A stretch of DNA of 64,000 nt, taken from Bacteroidales bacterium. GTDB lineage: Bacteria; Bacteroidota; Bacteroidia; Bacteroidales; UBA932. The notes beneath the pieces are model-generated. The model was not told the DNA's origin. It was given only the letters and a program-made list of their open reading frames with translations, and made no database searches. The DNA is taken from positions 1 through 64,000 of the forward strand of contig JAFSJK010000011.1 in NCBI GenBank assembly GCA_017439305.1. The letters are read 5' to 3'. This document shows positions 50,801 to 58,591 of the stretch, piece by piece (within the stretch, counting starts at the first letter, position 1; each line of letters begins with the position of its first letter). The translations under genes and the position numbers were made by a program.

Positions 50801-51637
50801 GGCCGGTATCCATCCCTCTTTGCACCCGGTGCCGTCATCGAGGCGTCTTCCAGTACCGCCGGCCGTTGCCAGGCGAGCATGGATGCCTTCTGTGACAGCC
50901 TTTTGGATGCGTGCGCGGGCCTATCGGTGACCCGGCGGAGCGATGCGGAAACGATGGCTATACTGGTCCCGAAGAATCCCGCCATCGACTCGCTGGACAG
51001 CGAGACATCCCATTGGCGCACAACAGTTTATGAGGATTTCAAGGCATCGCATGTCCATCCGCAACGCCTTCTCCGGTCCTTGCTGAAGGATGTGTCCCGC
51101 GTGCCGGACCCGATGGCCGCCGTCTCGGATTTGTACTATCTCGCCATGGGCATGCAGGATATTTCCTCCGCGGTGAGTTTTGACGATCTGTTTACGCCGG
51201 ACGAGCTCTATGGTGCCCTTCAATGCGTGGATACGCGGATGTACTACGTCAACGTGACCGGAACGGTCGGTCCCCAGAGTGTCCGTCCGCTTCTGAAAGA
51301 TTTTTTGGAAAAGGCCGATGTGGCCGTTTCCGGCTCTTCTCCCGCCGTCGCAACGCTCCGGTTCGGACACGATTCCATCCTGATCCGCCTCCTGTCGCTG
51401 CTGGGCGTGGAGGAGTGCAGCGCCCGGGAGGCGGATATCCGGAACTACGCGGAGGCCTGGCAGGGCTGGAAGGTTTCGCCGATGGCGGCGAACCTGCAGA
51501 TGGTCTTCTACCGGGGGCGTAAGGGGGTGCAGGTGAAACTGCTCCTGAACGAGCGCGAGACCTCCATTCCGGCATTGGGCGAAGGCCCGTATTATGATTG
51601 GAAACAATTCAGGGAATACGCAGGAGGACTGTTATGA
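47807..51637 (+). CDS. GH92 mannosidase fused to a histidine (MINPP/HAP-like) phosphatase
   Basis: A 1276-residue lipoprotein (FAVSC, Cys about 16). Domain 1, about 20-700, is GH92: YVDPRIGSEGLGRVFVG, HVSGTGGGPKYGNILLMP, YALWDTYRTSLPM, acid/base region NVANEPSFLTP (Glu579), and PGNDDSGAMSAWLAF (Asp620-621). Domain 2, about 705-890, is a beta-rich Bacteroidetes domain (LHGQRRRFDIDVVPRGDSL) of unknown role. Domain 3, about 895-1276, is a histidine phosphatase: ISHYGRHGSRYLT with His930, LSGQGVRQHKEIAGRL, and FGHDS with His1188-Asp1189. The RHGSRY form resembles multiple-inositol-polyphosphate phosphatases. Start by TGATG overlap with GH28. Inferred role: removing mannose and phosphate from one glycan. 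Confidence 0.9.
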   Translation: MKIRFLLAAALFAVSCTRSVTDYVDPRIGSEGLGRVFVGPSCPFGMVKPSPDCTTAPNSGWLPMPERVDGFSQIHVSGTGGGPKYGNILLMPFAEFDPAETYDYRRDEDISLGYYATSFERSGIGVEVTAAQKASVYRFHYPASGEKCLRLDLDFFLGRSETPGAREAQEFVDAQVSILDDRNISGSQTIRGGWNNGAPYTVFFHLRSDAPFSKTALDGHVARVAFDRDDVEVRVGISFLDTEKARENLEMVERSSFEEIKVQCVEQWKELLDRVKVSGSARDKRMFYTALYHTMLMPVDRTGEWAPAGDEVYYDDYYALWDTYRTSLPMITILDPARERDIVNALLTIYRHDGYLPDARSGNSNGRTQGGSNAEIVIADAFVKGLEGIDYEEALKAMLKDAEVPPVDDEAEGRGGLDEYRSLGYIPWGIPRAGNRTVEYAACDAAIATVAEGLGYEDIAEEYRQMGGYWKNLWRNDVTDDGVTGFLMPRDASGTWLDDLPYGYSDRGDARYRYTPTMVEGPWYTKWWSSFFYEGTSWEYSLSVPQDVPGLVEICGGAEAFDERLDRFFEGGYYNVANEPSFLTPCLYHWIGKPEKTSRQVLQIMADHFNDTPLGLPGNDDSGAMSAWLAFHQLGLYPVAGTDRYVVHTPVFKRSEIRLSNGNRFIVKAKGLSPERCRIQEARLNGILLDSLFLTHQDLMKGGTLTLTMVPFASPLEAGNLIDRGSFLENPPYRVTCYLHGQRRRFDIDVVPRGDSLCVEWGIERNLRGWRGSYTMGPESLESAGKLSLRMPEDGSRLALDAGETFMILPRTHYYALREKGRTLFNGTEYRLLDSLEVACSRTLLHAQDIHEGAEIWVLNDPSRPLVWRMKNNPLEVNWSFESLDPDYLAVKADPGRAGGTYYAYPGDPVCETPAPKGYKPFYISHYGRHGSRYLTKDERYSRPLAFYREQAGKGNLTPLGEDFLHRLETLWAEVEGKGGQLSGQGVRQHKEIAGRLMGRYPSLFAPGAVIEASSSTAGRCQASMDAFCDSLLDACAGLSVTRRSDAETMAILVPKNPAIDSLDSETSHWRTTVYEDFKASHVHPQRLLRSLLKDVSRVPDPMAAVSDLYYLAMGMQDISSAVSFDDLFTPDELYGALQCVDTRMYYVNVTGTVGPQSVRPLLKDFLEKADVAVSGSSPAVATLRFGHDSILIRLLSLLGVEECSAREADIRNYAEAWQGWKVSPMAANLQMVFYRGRKGVQVKLLLNERETSIPALGEGPYYDWKQFREYAGGLL

Positions 51638-53784
51638 AAAGGATATTGATTCTCCTGGCGCTGGCCGTCATGGCCTGCAGCCAGGGCCCCTCTCCGGCGG
51701 AGGCGCTGCTGGAACGCATCGACCCGGGTGCGTCTAAACGGATTGAAACCGAGCTTGTGGAGGCATCGGAAGCCTTTTTCGAGATCGATGTCCGGGGCGG
51801 GAAACCCGTCGTCCGCGCCGACAGCTACGTCCACCTAGCCGTGGGCTTGAACTGGTATCTGAAGTATTATTGCGGCATCCAGCTTTCGCGGGAATGCCTG
51901 ACAGCCTCGCTGCCGGACGTGCTTCCCTTGCCGGAAACCCCGGAGCGGCATACCGCCGACCTGGATTACTTCTACGACTTCAATTACTGTACATATTCCT
52001 ATTCGATGGCGTTCTGGGACTGGCCGCAGTGGGAGCGGGAACTGGACTGGATGGCTCTTCACGGGGTGGATTTACCGCTGGCGGCCGTCGGGGATGAGTG
52101 TGTGTGGCGGAATTTCCTTCTCCGGTTGGGATATTCACCGGAAGAGGCGGCAGACATCATTGCCGGGCCGGCCTATCTGGCGTGGTTCGAGATGAACAAC
52201 ATCGAACAATGGGGTGGACCACTTCCGGAGGGATGGTTCCCGCATCAGGAAGCGCTCCAGAAGCGGATTTTGCAACGGATGAAGGAATGGGGCATGCGGC
52301 CGGTCCTGCCCGGCTATTCGGGAATGGTGCCACACGACGCGTCGGAGCGTCTGGGACTGGATGCTCCGGACCAGGGCCTTTGGAATAACATCCAGTGCCC
52401 TTCCATCCTGAGTCCGACCGATGCACGCTTTGCGGAAATCGCCGCGATGTACTACGAAGAACAGGAACGGTTGTTCGGCAAGGCAGAGTACTATTCGATG
52501 GATCCTTTCCACGAGAGCAAGAATGCGGGCGGCGTAGATTTCGCCCAGGCCGGACTGGCTGTCCTGGAGGCGATGAAGAAAGCGTCGCCCGATGCGGTCT
52601 GGGTTCTGCAAGCCTGGAGCGAGAATCCCCGCGACGAAATGCTCGCCGCCCTGCCCAAGGGCGACGTGCTGGTGCTGGACCTTTTCTCCGAATGCCGGCC
52701 GAAATGGGGGATGAAAGAGTCCCTGTGGTACAACGAAAAGGGGTTCCAGGGCCACGACTGGCTTTTCTGCCTGCTGCAGAGCTTCGGCGGTCGCGTCGGC
52801 CTGCATGGCCGGATGGGAGAACTGGTGGAGAATTATGCGGCCGCCCGCGGAAACGGAGACCTTCGGGGTGTCGGCTTCACGATGGAGGCCGTCGAAGGAA
52901 ATCCGGTGATGTACGAACTCATGTCGGAACTCCCCTGGAGGGATTCGGTGGCAGTGGAGGATTGGGTCCGGGATTATGTGTTCGCCCGTTACGGCACGAG
53001 AGACAAGGCGTTGGAGGATGCATGGGAACTTCTGGCTTCGTCCATTTACGACGCCCGGCGCCCCAACAATCAGCAGGGGCCCGTGGAATCGGTTTTCTGC
53101 GCCCGTCCCGCCTGGGACGTCTTCCAGGTGTATGCCCGTTCCCGGGCAGAACAGTATTATGACGTGCAGGATGTCCGCCGGGCGGCGGCCATGATGCTGT
53201 CCGTGGCGGAACGGTACCGGGGGAATGACAATTTCGAATATGACCTGGTGGACGTCGTACGCCAGGCGGTGGCGGACAAGGGACGGGAATTGTTGTATGC
53301 CCGTGATACTTCCGCCTTTATGCAAGCGCTTCTGGCTCAAGACCATCTGCTCGGCAGCCGCCGGGAATGGATGTTGGGTTCCTGGATCGGCGATGCGCTG
53401 GCCCTTGCGGAGGCCGTGGCTCCGGGAGATCCGGATGTCCGCACGCTCTTTGAGCGAAACGCCCGCCTGCAGATAACCACCTGGGGCGACCGCGCCTGTG
53501 CCGACGGCGGCAAACTCCACGACTACGCCTACAAGGAATGGAACGGTCTGTTGCGCGATTTCTACCGGTCCCGTTGGAAGGCCTTCTTCGACGCGGAAGC
53601 CCGGCAGCCCGGTTCCGGCGCAGCCATTGACTGGTATGCCGTCGAAGAGCCCTGGACCCTTCGTACGGACCCTTATCCCGCGGAACCCCTTTCCGACCCG
53701 GTTGATGCGGCCCGGGAGGTCTTTGAGCAGGTCATGCGTCCGGTTCAGAATGCGTATCCGACGGAAAGCGCAAGCGCGTGGTAG
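51634..53784 (+). CDS. GH89 alpha-N-acetylglucosaminidase
   Basis: A secreted lipoprotein (lipobox AVMAC) of the NAGLU family, cleaving terminal alpha-linked GlcNAc as found on gastric mucin or heparan. Seen: DLDYFYDFNYCTYSYSMAFWDWPQWERELDWMALHG (quoted in part: YSMAFWDWPQWERELDWMA), PGYSGMVP, the first catalytic Glu in SMDPFHESKN (Glu294), WVLQAWSENP, and the second in GFTMEAVEGNPVMYEL (Glu418). At 716 residues it lacks long accessory domains. The ATG overlaps the preceding stop (ATGA). Last gene of the PUL. Confidence 0.93.
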   Translation: MKRILILLALAVMACSQGPSPAEALLERIDPGASKRIETELVEASEAFFEIDVRGGKPVVRADSYVHLAVGLNWYLKYYCGIQLSRECLTASLPDVLPLPETPERHTADLDYFYDFNYCTYSYSMAFWDWPQWERELDWMALHGVDLPLAAVGDECVWRNFLLRLGYSPEEAADIIAGPAYLAWFEMNNIEQWGGPLPEGWFPHQEALQKRILQRMKEWGMRPVLPGYSGMVPHDASERLGLDAPDQGLWNNIQCPSILSPTDARFAEIAAMYYEEQERLFGKAEYYSMDPFHESKNAGGVDFAQAGLAVLEAMKKASPDAVWVLQAWSENPRDEMLAALPKGDVLVLDLFSECRPKWGMKESLWYNEKGFQGHDWLFCLLQSFGGRVGLHGRMGELVENYAAARGNGDLRGVGFTMEAVEGNPVMYELMSELPWRDSVAVEDWVRDYVFARYGTRDKALEDAWELLASSIYDARRPNNQQGPVESVFCARPAWDVFQVYARSRAEQYYDVQDVRRAAAMMLSVAERYRGNDNFEYDLVDVVRQAVADKGRELLYARDTSAFMQALLAQDHLLGSRREWMLGSWIGDALALAEAVAPGDPDVRTLFERNARLQITTWGDRACADGGKLHDYAYKEWNGLLRDFYRSRWKAFFDAEARQPGSGAAIDWYAVEEPWTLRTDPYPAEPLSDPVDAAREVFEQVMRPVQNAYPTESASAW

Positions 53785-53814
53785 GATAGCGGCAAGGATA
53801 TCCAGCCGGTGCTG

Positions 53815-56800
53815 CTAAAAGTCAGCCTCTCCGTCCGTGCAGATGATTTTCGTGGCAGGAATGGCGCTGGACCATCGGTAATCCCCTTTTTCGACGGCCT
53901 CCCATTCTGCGACCGTTCCCGTAAAGTATACCGTTGCCAGTTGACGGCAATCATTGAAAGCGGCATTGCCAATGTATTTGATGGTCTTGGGAAGGGTGAT
54001 TTCCGTCATGCTGTTCCGCTCGAAGCATGTTCCGCCGATGAGTTCAAGTTCATTCGGGAGAATGACGGAAGTCCACCATCGGCCGTAGCAGGAATACCCT
54101 AACAAATCCCTTGTTCCAATCTCCTTGACAACATCAGGAAACCGCAATTCTCCGGTAATCCGGTTATCTTCGAGGAAGATGTCCTGAAGAGCCTGTCGAG
54201 GAATGGTTGTGGTTGTATAGTCGGTCCCGTTGTCAAACAGGGAGCAGATATATCCGCTACCATAGGCGGTACCGCTCTTGGCCTCGATTCTACAGGTGTC
54301 ACCAAAAATCACGTTTCCTTTCAAGTAGAGGTTTTGGTTCAGATTCAATGAGACCTCGGCGTTATATTCCCACTTCACCCAATCACGGGTATTATAGGAG
54401 TAGAACAAGTCCCTGCCGGGATATAAGTCCAAAGAATTATGAGTCAGAACCAAAACCGTGTTTTCGGAGGTAGCCTTCAGCCGGAAGCCGTCCCATTCAT
54501 TGATATCGGCCTCTTTTCTCCAGCCTGACGGTAAAGGGAATAGAGAATAATCACTTCCCGCGGGATAGTGGAGGGTGCCGGAAGAGTGAACATAGGTCCA
54601 TATACTATTGTCGGCCTCGGGACATTCGAGGGCGTAACAGTATATATTTGTCAGCTGCTGGCAGTCTTCCAGACAGAAATAGCCCAGTTTCTGAATGGTT
54701 GACGGGAGAACCAAGGTGGACATCTGAGAATAGTGGAAACCGTAGTGGTGGATATCCGTGACCCCCTCCGGGACGGTGATCGTTCCCGTAAAGGCATTGG
54801 CACAACCTAATACCCTGGAGTAATCCTCACCGATCAGAAGTAGATGTCCATTATCTGCAATCCCCTGATAATCACCATAGAACTCTTGAATATTAGCATT
54901 CAGTCCGGCAGCATAAAAGAGCTGATCCTGGTCCGTCCCGGCGAATTTTCCTCCTTGAATAGACGCAGGGAGACCTAATGTCGCAACCCGGTTAGTCACA
55001 TTCCCAGGATAGTTGTGGAACCAATTCCCTCTCCAATATGCTACGTCGTCCGAGAATTCCATTACCCATTTGTTGTCTACCCAAGTATTGGTATAGGTCA
55101 GTTCTTTACCGGCGGCATTGTAGAACACCGTTCCGGAGACGGGCTCGATTATTTCTCCGTCGCTGGAAGTATACCAAATCTGGTTGAGCGGAATGGTCCA
55201 TTTAACCGTTACTGTACAAGAGGAGGTATAGCCACCGTCGACGGATGTTGCCGTAATGATTGCGGATCCGGTCCCCACTGCGGTTACGACACCCTTGTCG
55301 GAAACCGTTGCGACCCTTTCATCACTGCTGCTCCAGAACAGGTTTTTCTCGAATGCAGTTGCAGGGGAATACGTCACGGAAAGCGACATCTTTTCTCCCC
55401 CAGCCATTTCCAACGTTTTCTGGTCTACGTTAATTCCTTGCAGATGTATCCATTCTCCGTAGACAGGGCGGACTCCATGGGCGGCAGATCGCCACCCCCA
55501 CGTGATTCCGGCCCCCCCATCTTCATAGCTATAGTTCATGGCGTAACTATGACTATCGGGCATGCCAATGTTCGAAGTCCACATGACAGCATAATCAACA
55601 TCCTGTCCTAGCGGCATGAAAATCTGGTTGCCGGTCAATTTACTGACAACATTGAATCCTCTAATACCATTGACTGTGGCCTGCGTCCATGTGCAGTTGT
55701 CAGGATTCTCCAGTTCTCTGACCTCTGAAACGGTCGGCATGCGCCAGAGATCGCCCAGGATAACGGTAGCCGCGTCATCCTCCGGGAGCAGAACGGAGAG
55801 TCTGTCCGTATTGTTGTATTTCAAGGGTTGGCTGCTATCATCTTCTCCCCACGGATATGCTCCACCGTCTTGATAAGCAACGGTCGCGCCCCAGGCGTAG
55901 TCCTTGCTGTATTCTTCCGGCTTCGTCGCTCCGAGGCAGCAGGATGACCACATGACAGAAAGACCCATATCCACCGCAACGGGATGACGCGGCTCAACGG
56001 TCATGGACGTGATGATGATGCACAGGTTGTCGATGTCGCCGTTGAAGCCGGAGAAATAGCCGGTAGCCTGTACGTGATCTCCCTGAGAATAACCTTCGGT
56101 ATTCTGATAATCGAAAGGATAGAATAGATAGAAATCGGGAAGGGACTCATCTTCCGTATGTTGAATAAAATAACTAACTCCATAGTTTCCGGTTTTCCAG
56201 GAGCGGAGTGTCCCTTCAAAGGAAACATATTGGAATTGTGAGAAGAATGGATCGTCGAAGTCGGTGCTGGCCGTGATGTCTTCCGGGGCGGGGTAGAAAA
56301 CCGGATCCCCGATGGAGAGGACCTCCAGGGACTGGATATTCTGCAGTTCCGGAAGATTACGGTAGGTCGTTTTTTGCGCAACAACTTGGATTATATCCCC
56401 AACGAATAAGTTCAAGTCGGTCCTGGAAAAAATGAAGGATGTTCCTGTATTATCAGCGATGATAACCCCCAGGGTGCTCTTGGCCATTACTTGGGCAGGG
56501 CCGGTCTTGACAATGGTTCCGTCGGCACGGTCGGCAATTTCCGCGAGGGAAGACTCCAAAAGCTCCTCCTGGTAACTTTCACGTACGCAACGGACACTCT
56601 GTCCGATGCCGCTCATGTCGTAATAGGAAGTCAGGTTGAAGTAATCGGAACCGGCATGCGGGCTGACGGCGGAAGCACCGTCATTGGTGACCGTCCAATG
56701 GTCAAATCGATCTCCGACCCCGGTCAATTCTCCGAATATCTGTCCGGAGAAAGGATACCAGGTCGCCGGATTGGAATAGGCGGGGCCGAACAGAACTCCG

Positions 56801-58404
56801 TGAAGGGTGTAATCATAGGACGCGCTCAACCAATCGGCATAGACGCTGGCAGAAGGAACTTTCCAGCCCGGGGGGCATGGGTCATATTGCGTCTTGTCCG
56901 ATGACCATAGTGTGTAATCCGGGGTATTCATCCAGTCCAGCTCGTCAACATTGATGAAATGCGTGGGATGTTTGGTCACATAGTCCACGTTGCCGGTTTC
57001 TCCGGTCTTGGACACCATTTGGTTGGCGACACCTTCCGGAACCGCAGCACTGATGGTGGCCTGATTGGTGGAACTGGAGCCCAGGAAGGGGTCTTTCCTG
57101 CCCCATTGATATAGCAGGCCATTCGCCAGCGGGTCTCCCGGCGTGTTGCTCAAGGCTCCCAGGTTCCGGTTCATCATTTCGGCACCACTGCCTGAATACA
57201 CGTCATATTCCGCGTCCGGATTATAAGAGGTGGCCCAGATATGCCAGCTCCAAAGAATCGTTCCACTGGCATCTTTCACGGCAATCAGGGCATTTCCCGC
57301 ATGGCCAGGCGTCTCAAAGAAGACGTATCCGTCCTTGAACCGGACATTCCGGACAAGGCCCCCCTTTTCAGGGGCGGTCTCCGTCCCGAAAGACTCCCAA
57401 AGGACCTCTGCCGATGACGCCGTGCCGTCCAGTGCCAGGGTGCTGTTACCTTTGACATCCGCCTTGAACTTGTATATTCCGGCGGAAGGAACGATATAGC
57501 TGTTGGCCGTTCCGGTTTCGCTCAAATCCGTCGCACCGCTCATCGTAACGTTCAGGGCTGACATGCGGGAGAGCGTGTTCCGGCTGATGCTGAATGATTT
57601 GGAGGTGGATTTCTCAAAGGTGTTCCCCGCCGGGTCGGTTACAGTCAGGGTAAAACCCTCGGAAAAGACGGTCGGGGGAATGACTAACCAGAAAGTTCCC
57701 GCCTCTGCCGCTGTTGCGGCCAAGGCGACAGGTTCGTCCATCTTCAGTGTAATTTCTCCCGAGGATGTATTCAGGAAGTCCATGGTTGGAGCGCCGTCGG
57801 TCGTTGCATTTACAATCGCCTCTCCGGCAAGCGGCTCACCCTTGTTCCCTTTGATGGAAATGGAGGATACGGAAACGTTTTCTCCATACAGTTTCAGGCT
57901 CAGGTAGCCCCCGATATTCTTGAACAGCAGTTGGTTGTTCGTCGTGCAGGAGACCATCGTGTTGGCTCCGCGACCGAAGGAGTTCTCCCGATACGCCTGA
58001 GTGGCAGGCAGGGTAACGGTCAGCACCCCATCGTTGTCAATGCTGGTGGATTCCTGGTAAGGATAGACCGCGTAGACCAAGTCGAGCTCGTTTCCCGTGA
58101 CGAAATCGTCATTAGAAACGATTTTGAATGTGCCGGAATTGTCCCCGGTCTTCCCGGCGAAGCGGTATTCCTGATTATACGTATATTTGTTGAAAATCGA
58201 GATACGGTCGTCCGCATCCCACAGGACCCGAAGCTTGTCATCGGCATATACTTTGGTATCCGATCCGTCGGGAGTTTCGATCCGGGCGTAGAACTTTTCT
58301 CCCAAGGAGAAAGCGTCCAGGATGTCGAATTCCTGCAGGGAGCAGGAGCAGGCCAGGCTTGCCAATCCGGCTGCCAGGCAGATACGAAGCAGAGTCTGTT
58401 TCAT
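53815..58404 (-). CDS. Giant mosaic surface lipoprotein (fimbrillin-like, FISUMP, OB-like, FISUMP, BIg2, LRR)
   Basis: A 1529-residue lipoprotein (LASLACSC lipobox). Order: fimbrillin-like about 30-290 (LWDADDRISIFNKY, SFGRGANTMVSCT, LAGEAIVN); a FISUMP-like region about 300-600 (EMMNRNLGALSNT, YDPCPPGWKVPS, IGQSVRCVRE); an OB-like region about 610-795 (VGDIIQVVAQKTTYRNLPEL, GDHVQATGYFSGF); FISUMP about 800-960 (VDMGLSVMWSSCCLGAT, GDLWRMPT); BIg2 about 965-1050; then two blocks of BspA-type leucine-rich repeats to the C-terminus (TLVLPSTIQKLGYFCLEDCQ, EITLPKTIKYIGNAAFNDC). Paralogue of the truncated gene at the right end. Microprotein gene 27 bp upstream. Confidence 0.85.
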   Translation of the reverse strand: MKQTLLRICLAAGLASLACSCSLQEFDILDAFSLGEKFYARIETPDGSDTKVYADDKLRVLWDADDRISIFNKYTYNQEYRFAGKTGDNSGTFKIVSNDDFVTGNELDLVYAVYPYQESTSIDNDGVLTVTLPATQAYRENSFGRGANTMVSCTTNNQLLFKNIGGYLSLKLYGENVSVSSISIKGNKGEPLAGEAIVNATTDGAPTMDFLNTSSGEITLKMDEPVALAATAAEAGTFWLVIPPTVFSEGFTLTVTDPAGNTFEKSTSKSFSISRNTLSRMSALNVTMSGATDLSETGTANSYIVPSAGIYKFKADVKGNSTLALDGTASSAEVLWESFGTETAPEKGGLVRNVRFKDGYVFFETPGHAGNALIAVKDASGTILWSWHIWATSYNPDAEYDVYSGSGAEMMNRNLGALSNTPGDPLANGLLYQWGRKDPFLGSSSTNQATISAAVPEGVANQMVSKTGETGNVDYVTKHPTHFINVDELDWMNTPDYTLWSSDKTQYDPCPPGWKVPSASVYADWLSASYDYTLHGVLFGPAYSNPATWYPFSGQIFGELTGVGDRFDHWTVTNDGASAVSPHAGSDYFNLTSYYDMSGIGQSVRCVRESYQEELLESSLAEIADRADGTIVKTGPAQVMAKSTLGVIIADNTGTSFIFSRTDLNLFVGDIIQVVAQKTTYRNLPELQNIQSLEVLSIGDPVFYPAPEDITASTDFDDPFFSQFQYVSFEGTLRSWKTGNYGVSYFIQHTEDESLPDFYLFYPFDYQNTEGYSQGDHVQATGYFSGFNGDIDNLCIIITSMTVEPRHPVAVDMGLSVMWSSCCLGATKPEEYSKDYAWGATVAYQDGGAYPWGEDDSSQPLKYNNTDRLSVLLPEDDAATVILGDLWRMPTVSEVRELENPDNCTWTQATVNGIRGFNVVSKLTGNQIFMPLGQDVDYAVMWTSNIGMPDSHSYAMNYSYEDGGAGITWGWRSAAHGVRPVYGEWIHLQGINVDQKTLEMAGGEKMSLSVTYSPATAFEKNLFWSSSDERVATVSDKGVVTAVGTGSAIITATSVDGGYTSSCTVTVKWTIPLNQIWYTSSDGEIIEPVSGTVFYNAAGKELTYTNTWVDNKWVMEFSDDVAYWRGNWFHNYPGNVTNRVATLGLPASIQGGKFAGTDQDQLFYAAGLNANIQEFYGDYQGIADNGHLLLIGEDYSRVLGCANAFTGTITVPEGVTDIHHYGFHYSQMSTLVLPSTIQKLGYFCLEDCQQLTNIYCYALECPEADNSIWTYVHSSGTLHYPAGSDYSLFPLPSGWRKEADINEWDGFRLKATSENTVLVLTHNSLDLYPGRDLFYSYNTRDWVKWEYNAEVSLNLNQNLYLKGNVIFGDTCRIEAKSGTAYGSGYICSLFDNGTDYTTTTIPRQALQDIFLEDNRITGELRFPDVVKEIGTRDLLGYSCYGRWWTSVILPNELELIGGTCFERNSMTEITLPKTIKYIGNAAFNDCRQLATVYFTGTVAEWEAVEKGDYRWSSAIPATKIICTDGEADF

Positions 58405-58431
58405 TATTATGTGGTTTCTTTAACTGTCAAA

Positions 58432-58575
58432 TCAGTCCCAGCCGTGCTCTTCTCCGTCATCGATAATGGGCTCGGTGTTGCTGGCGAGGAAACTAATCTC
58501 GGAAGAGAGGATGATAATCCGGAAGGCGGGAGCCTTGTAGGCATGTGCAGCTGTGTTATGGGTATTCTGTTCCAT
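58432..58575 (-). CDS. 47-residue microprotein preceding the giant lipoprotein
   Basis: From ATG 58575 (MEQNTHNTAAHAY) to TGA. No signal peptide. Core KAPAFRIIILSSEISFL, then an acidic tail ending DDGEEHGWD. It lies 16 bp after the TonB-domain gene and 27 bp before the lipoprotein start. Ungapped alignment of the last 33 residues with the microprotein at 28309-28449 gives 8 identities, including P-x-x-R-x-I and the final WD. Function unknown. Confidence 0.65.
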   Translation of the reverse strand: MEQNTHNTAAHAYKAPAFRIIILSSEISFLASNTEPIIDDGEEHGWD

Positions 58576-58591
58576 GTTGTTAGAGAATGAA

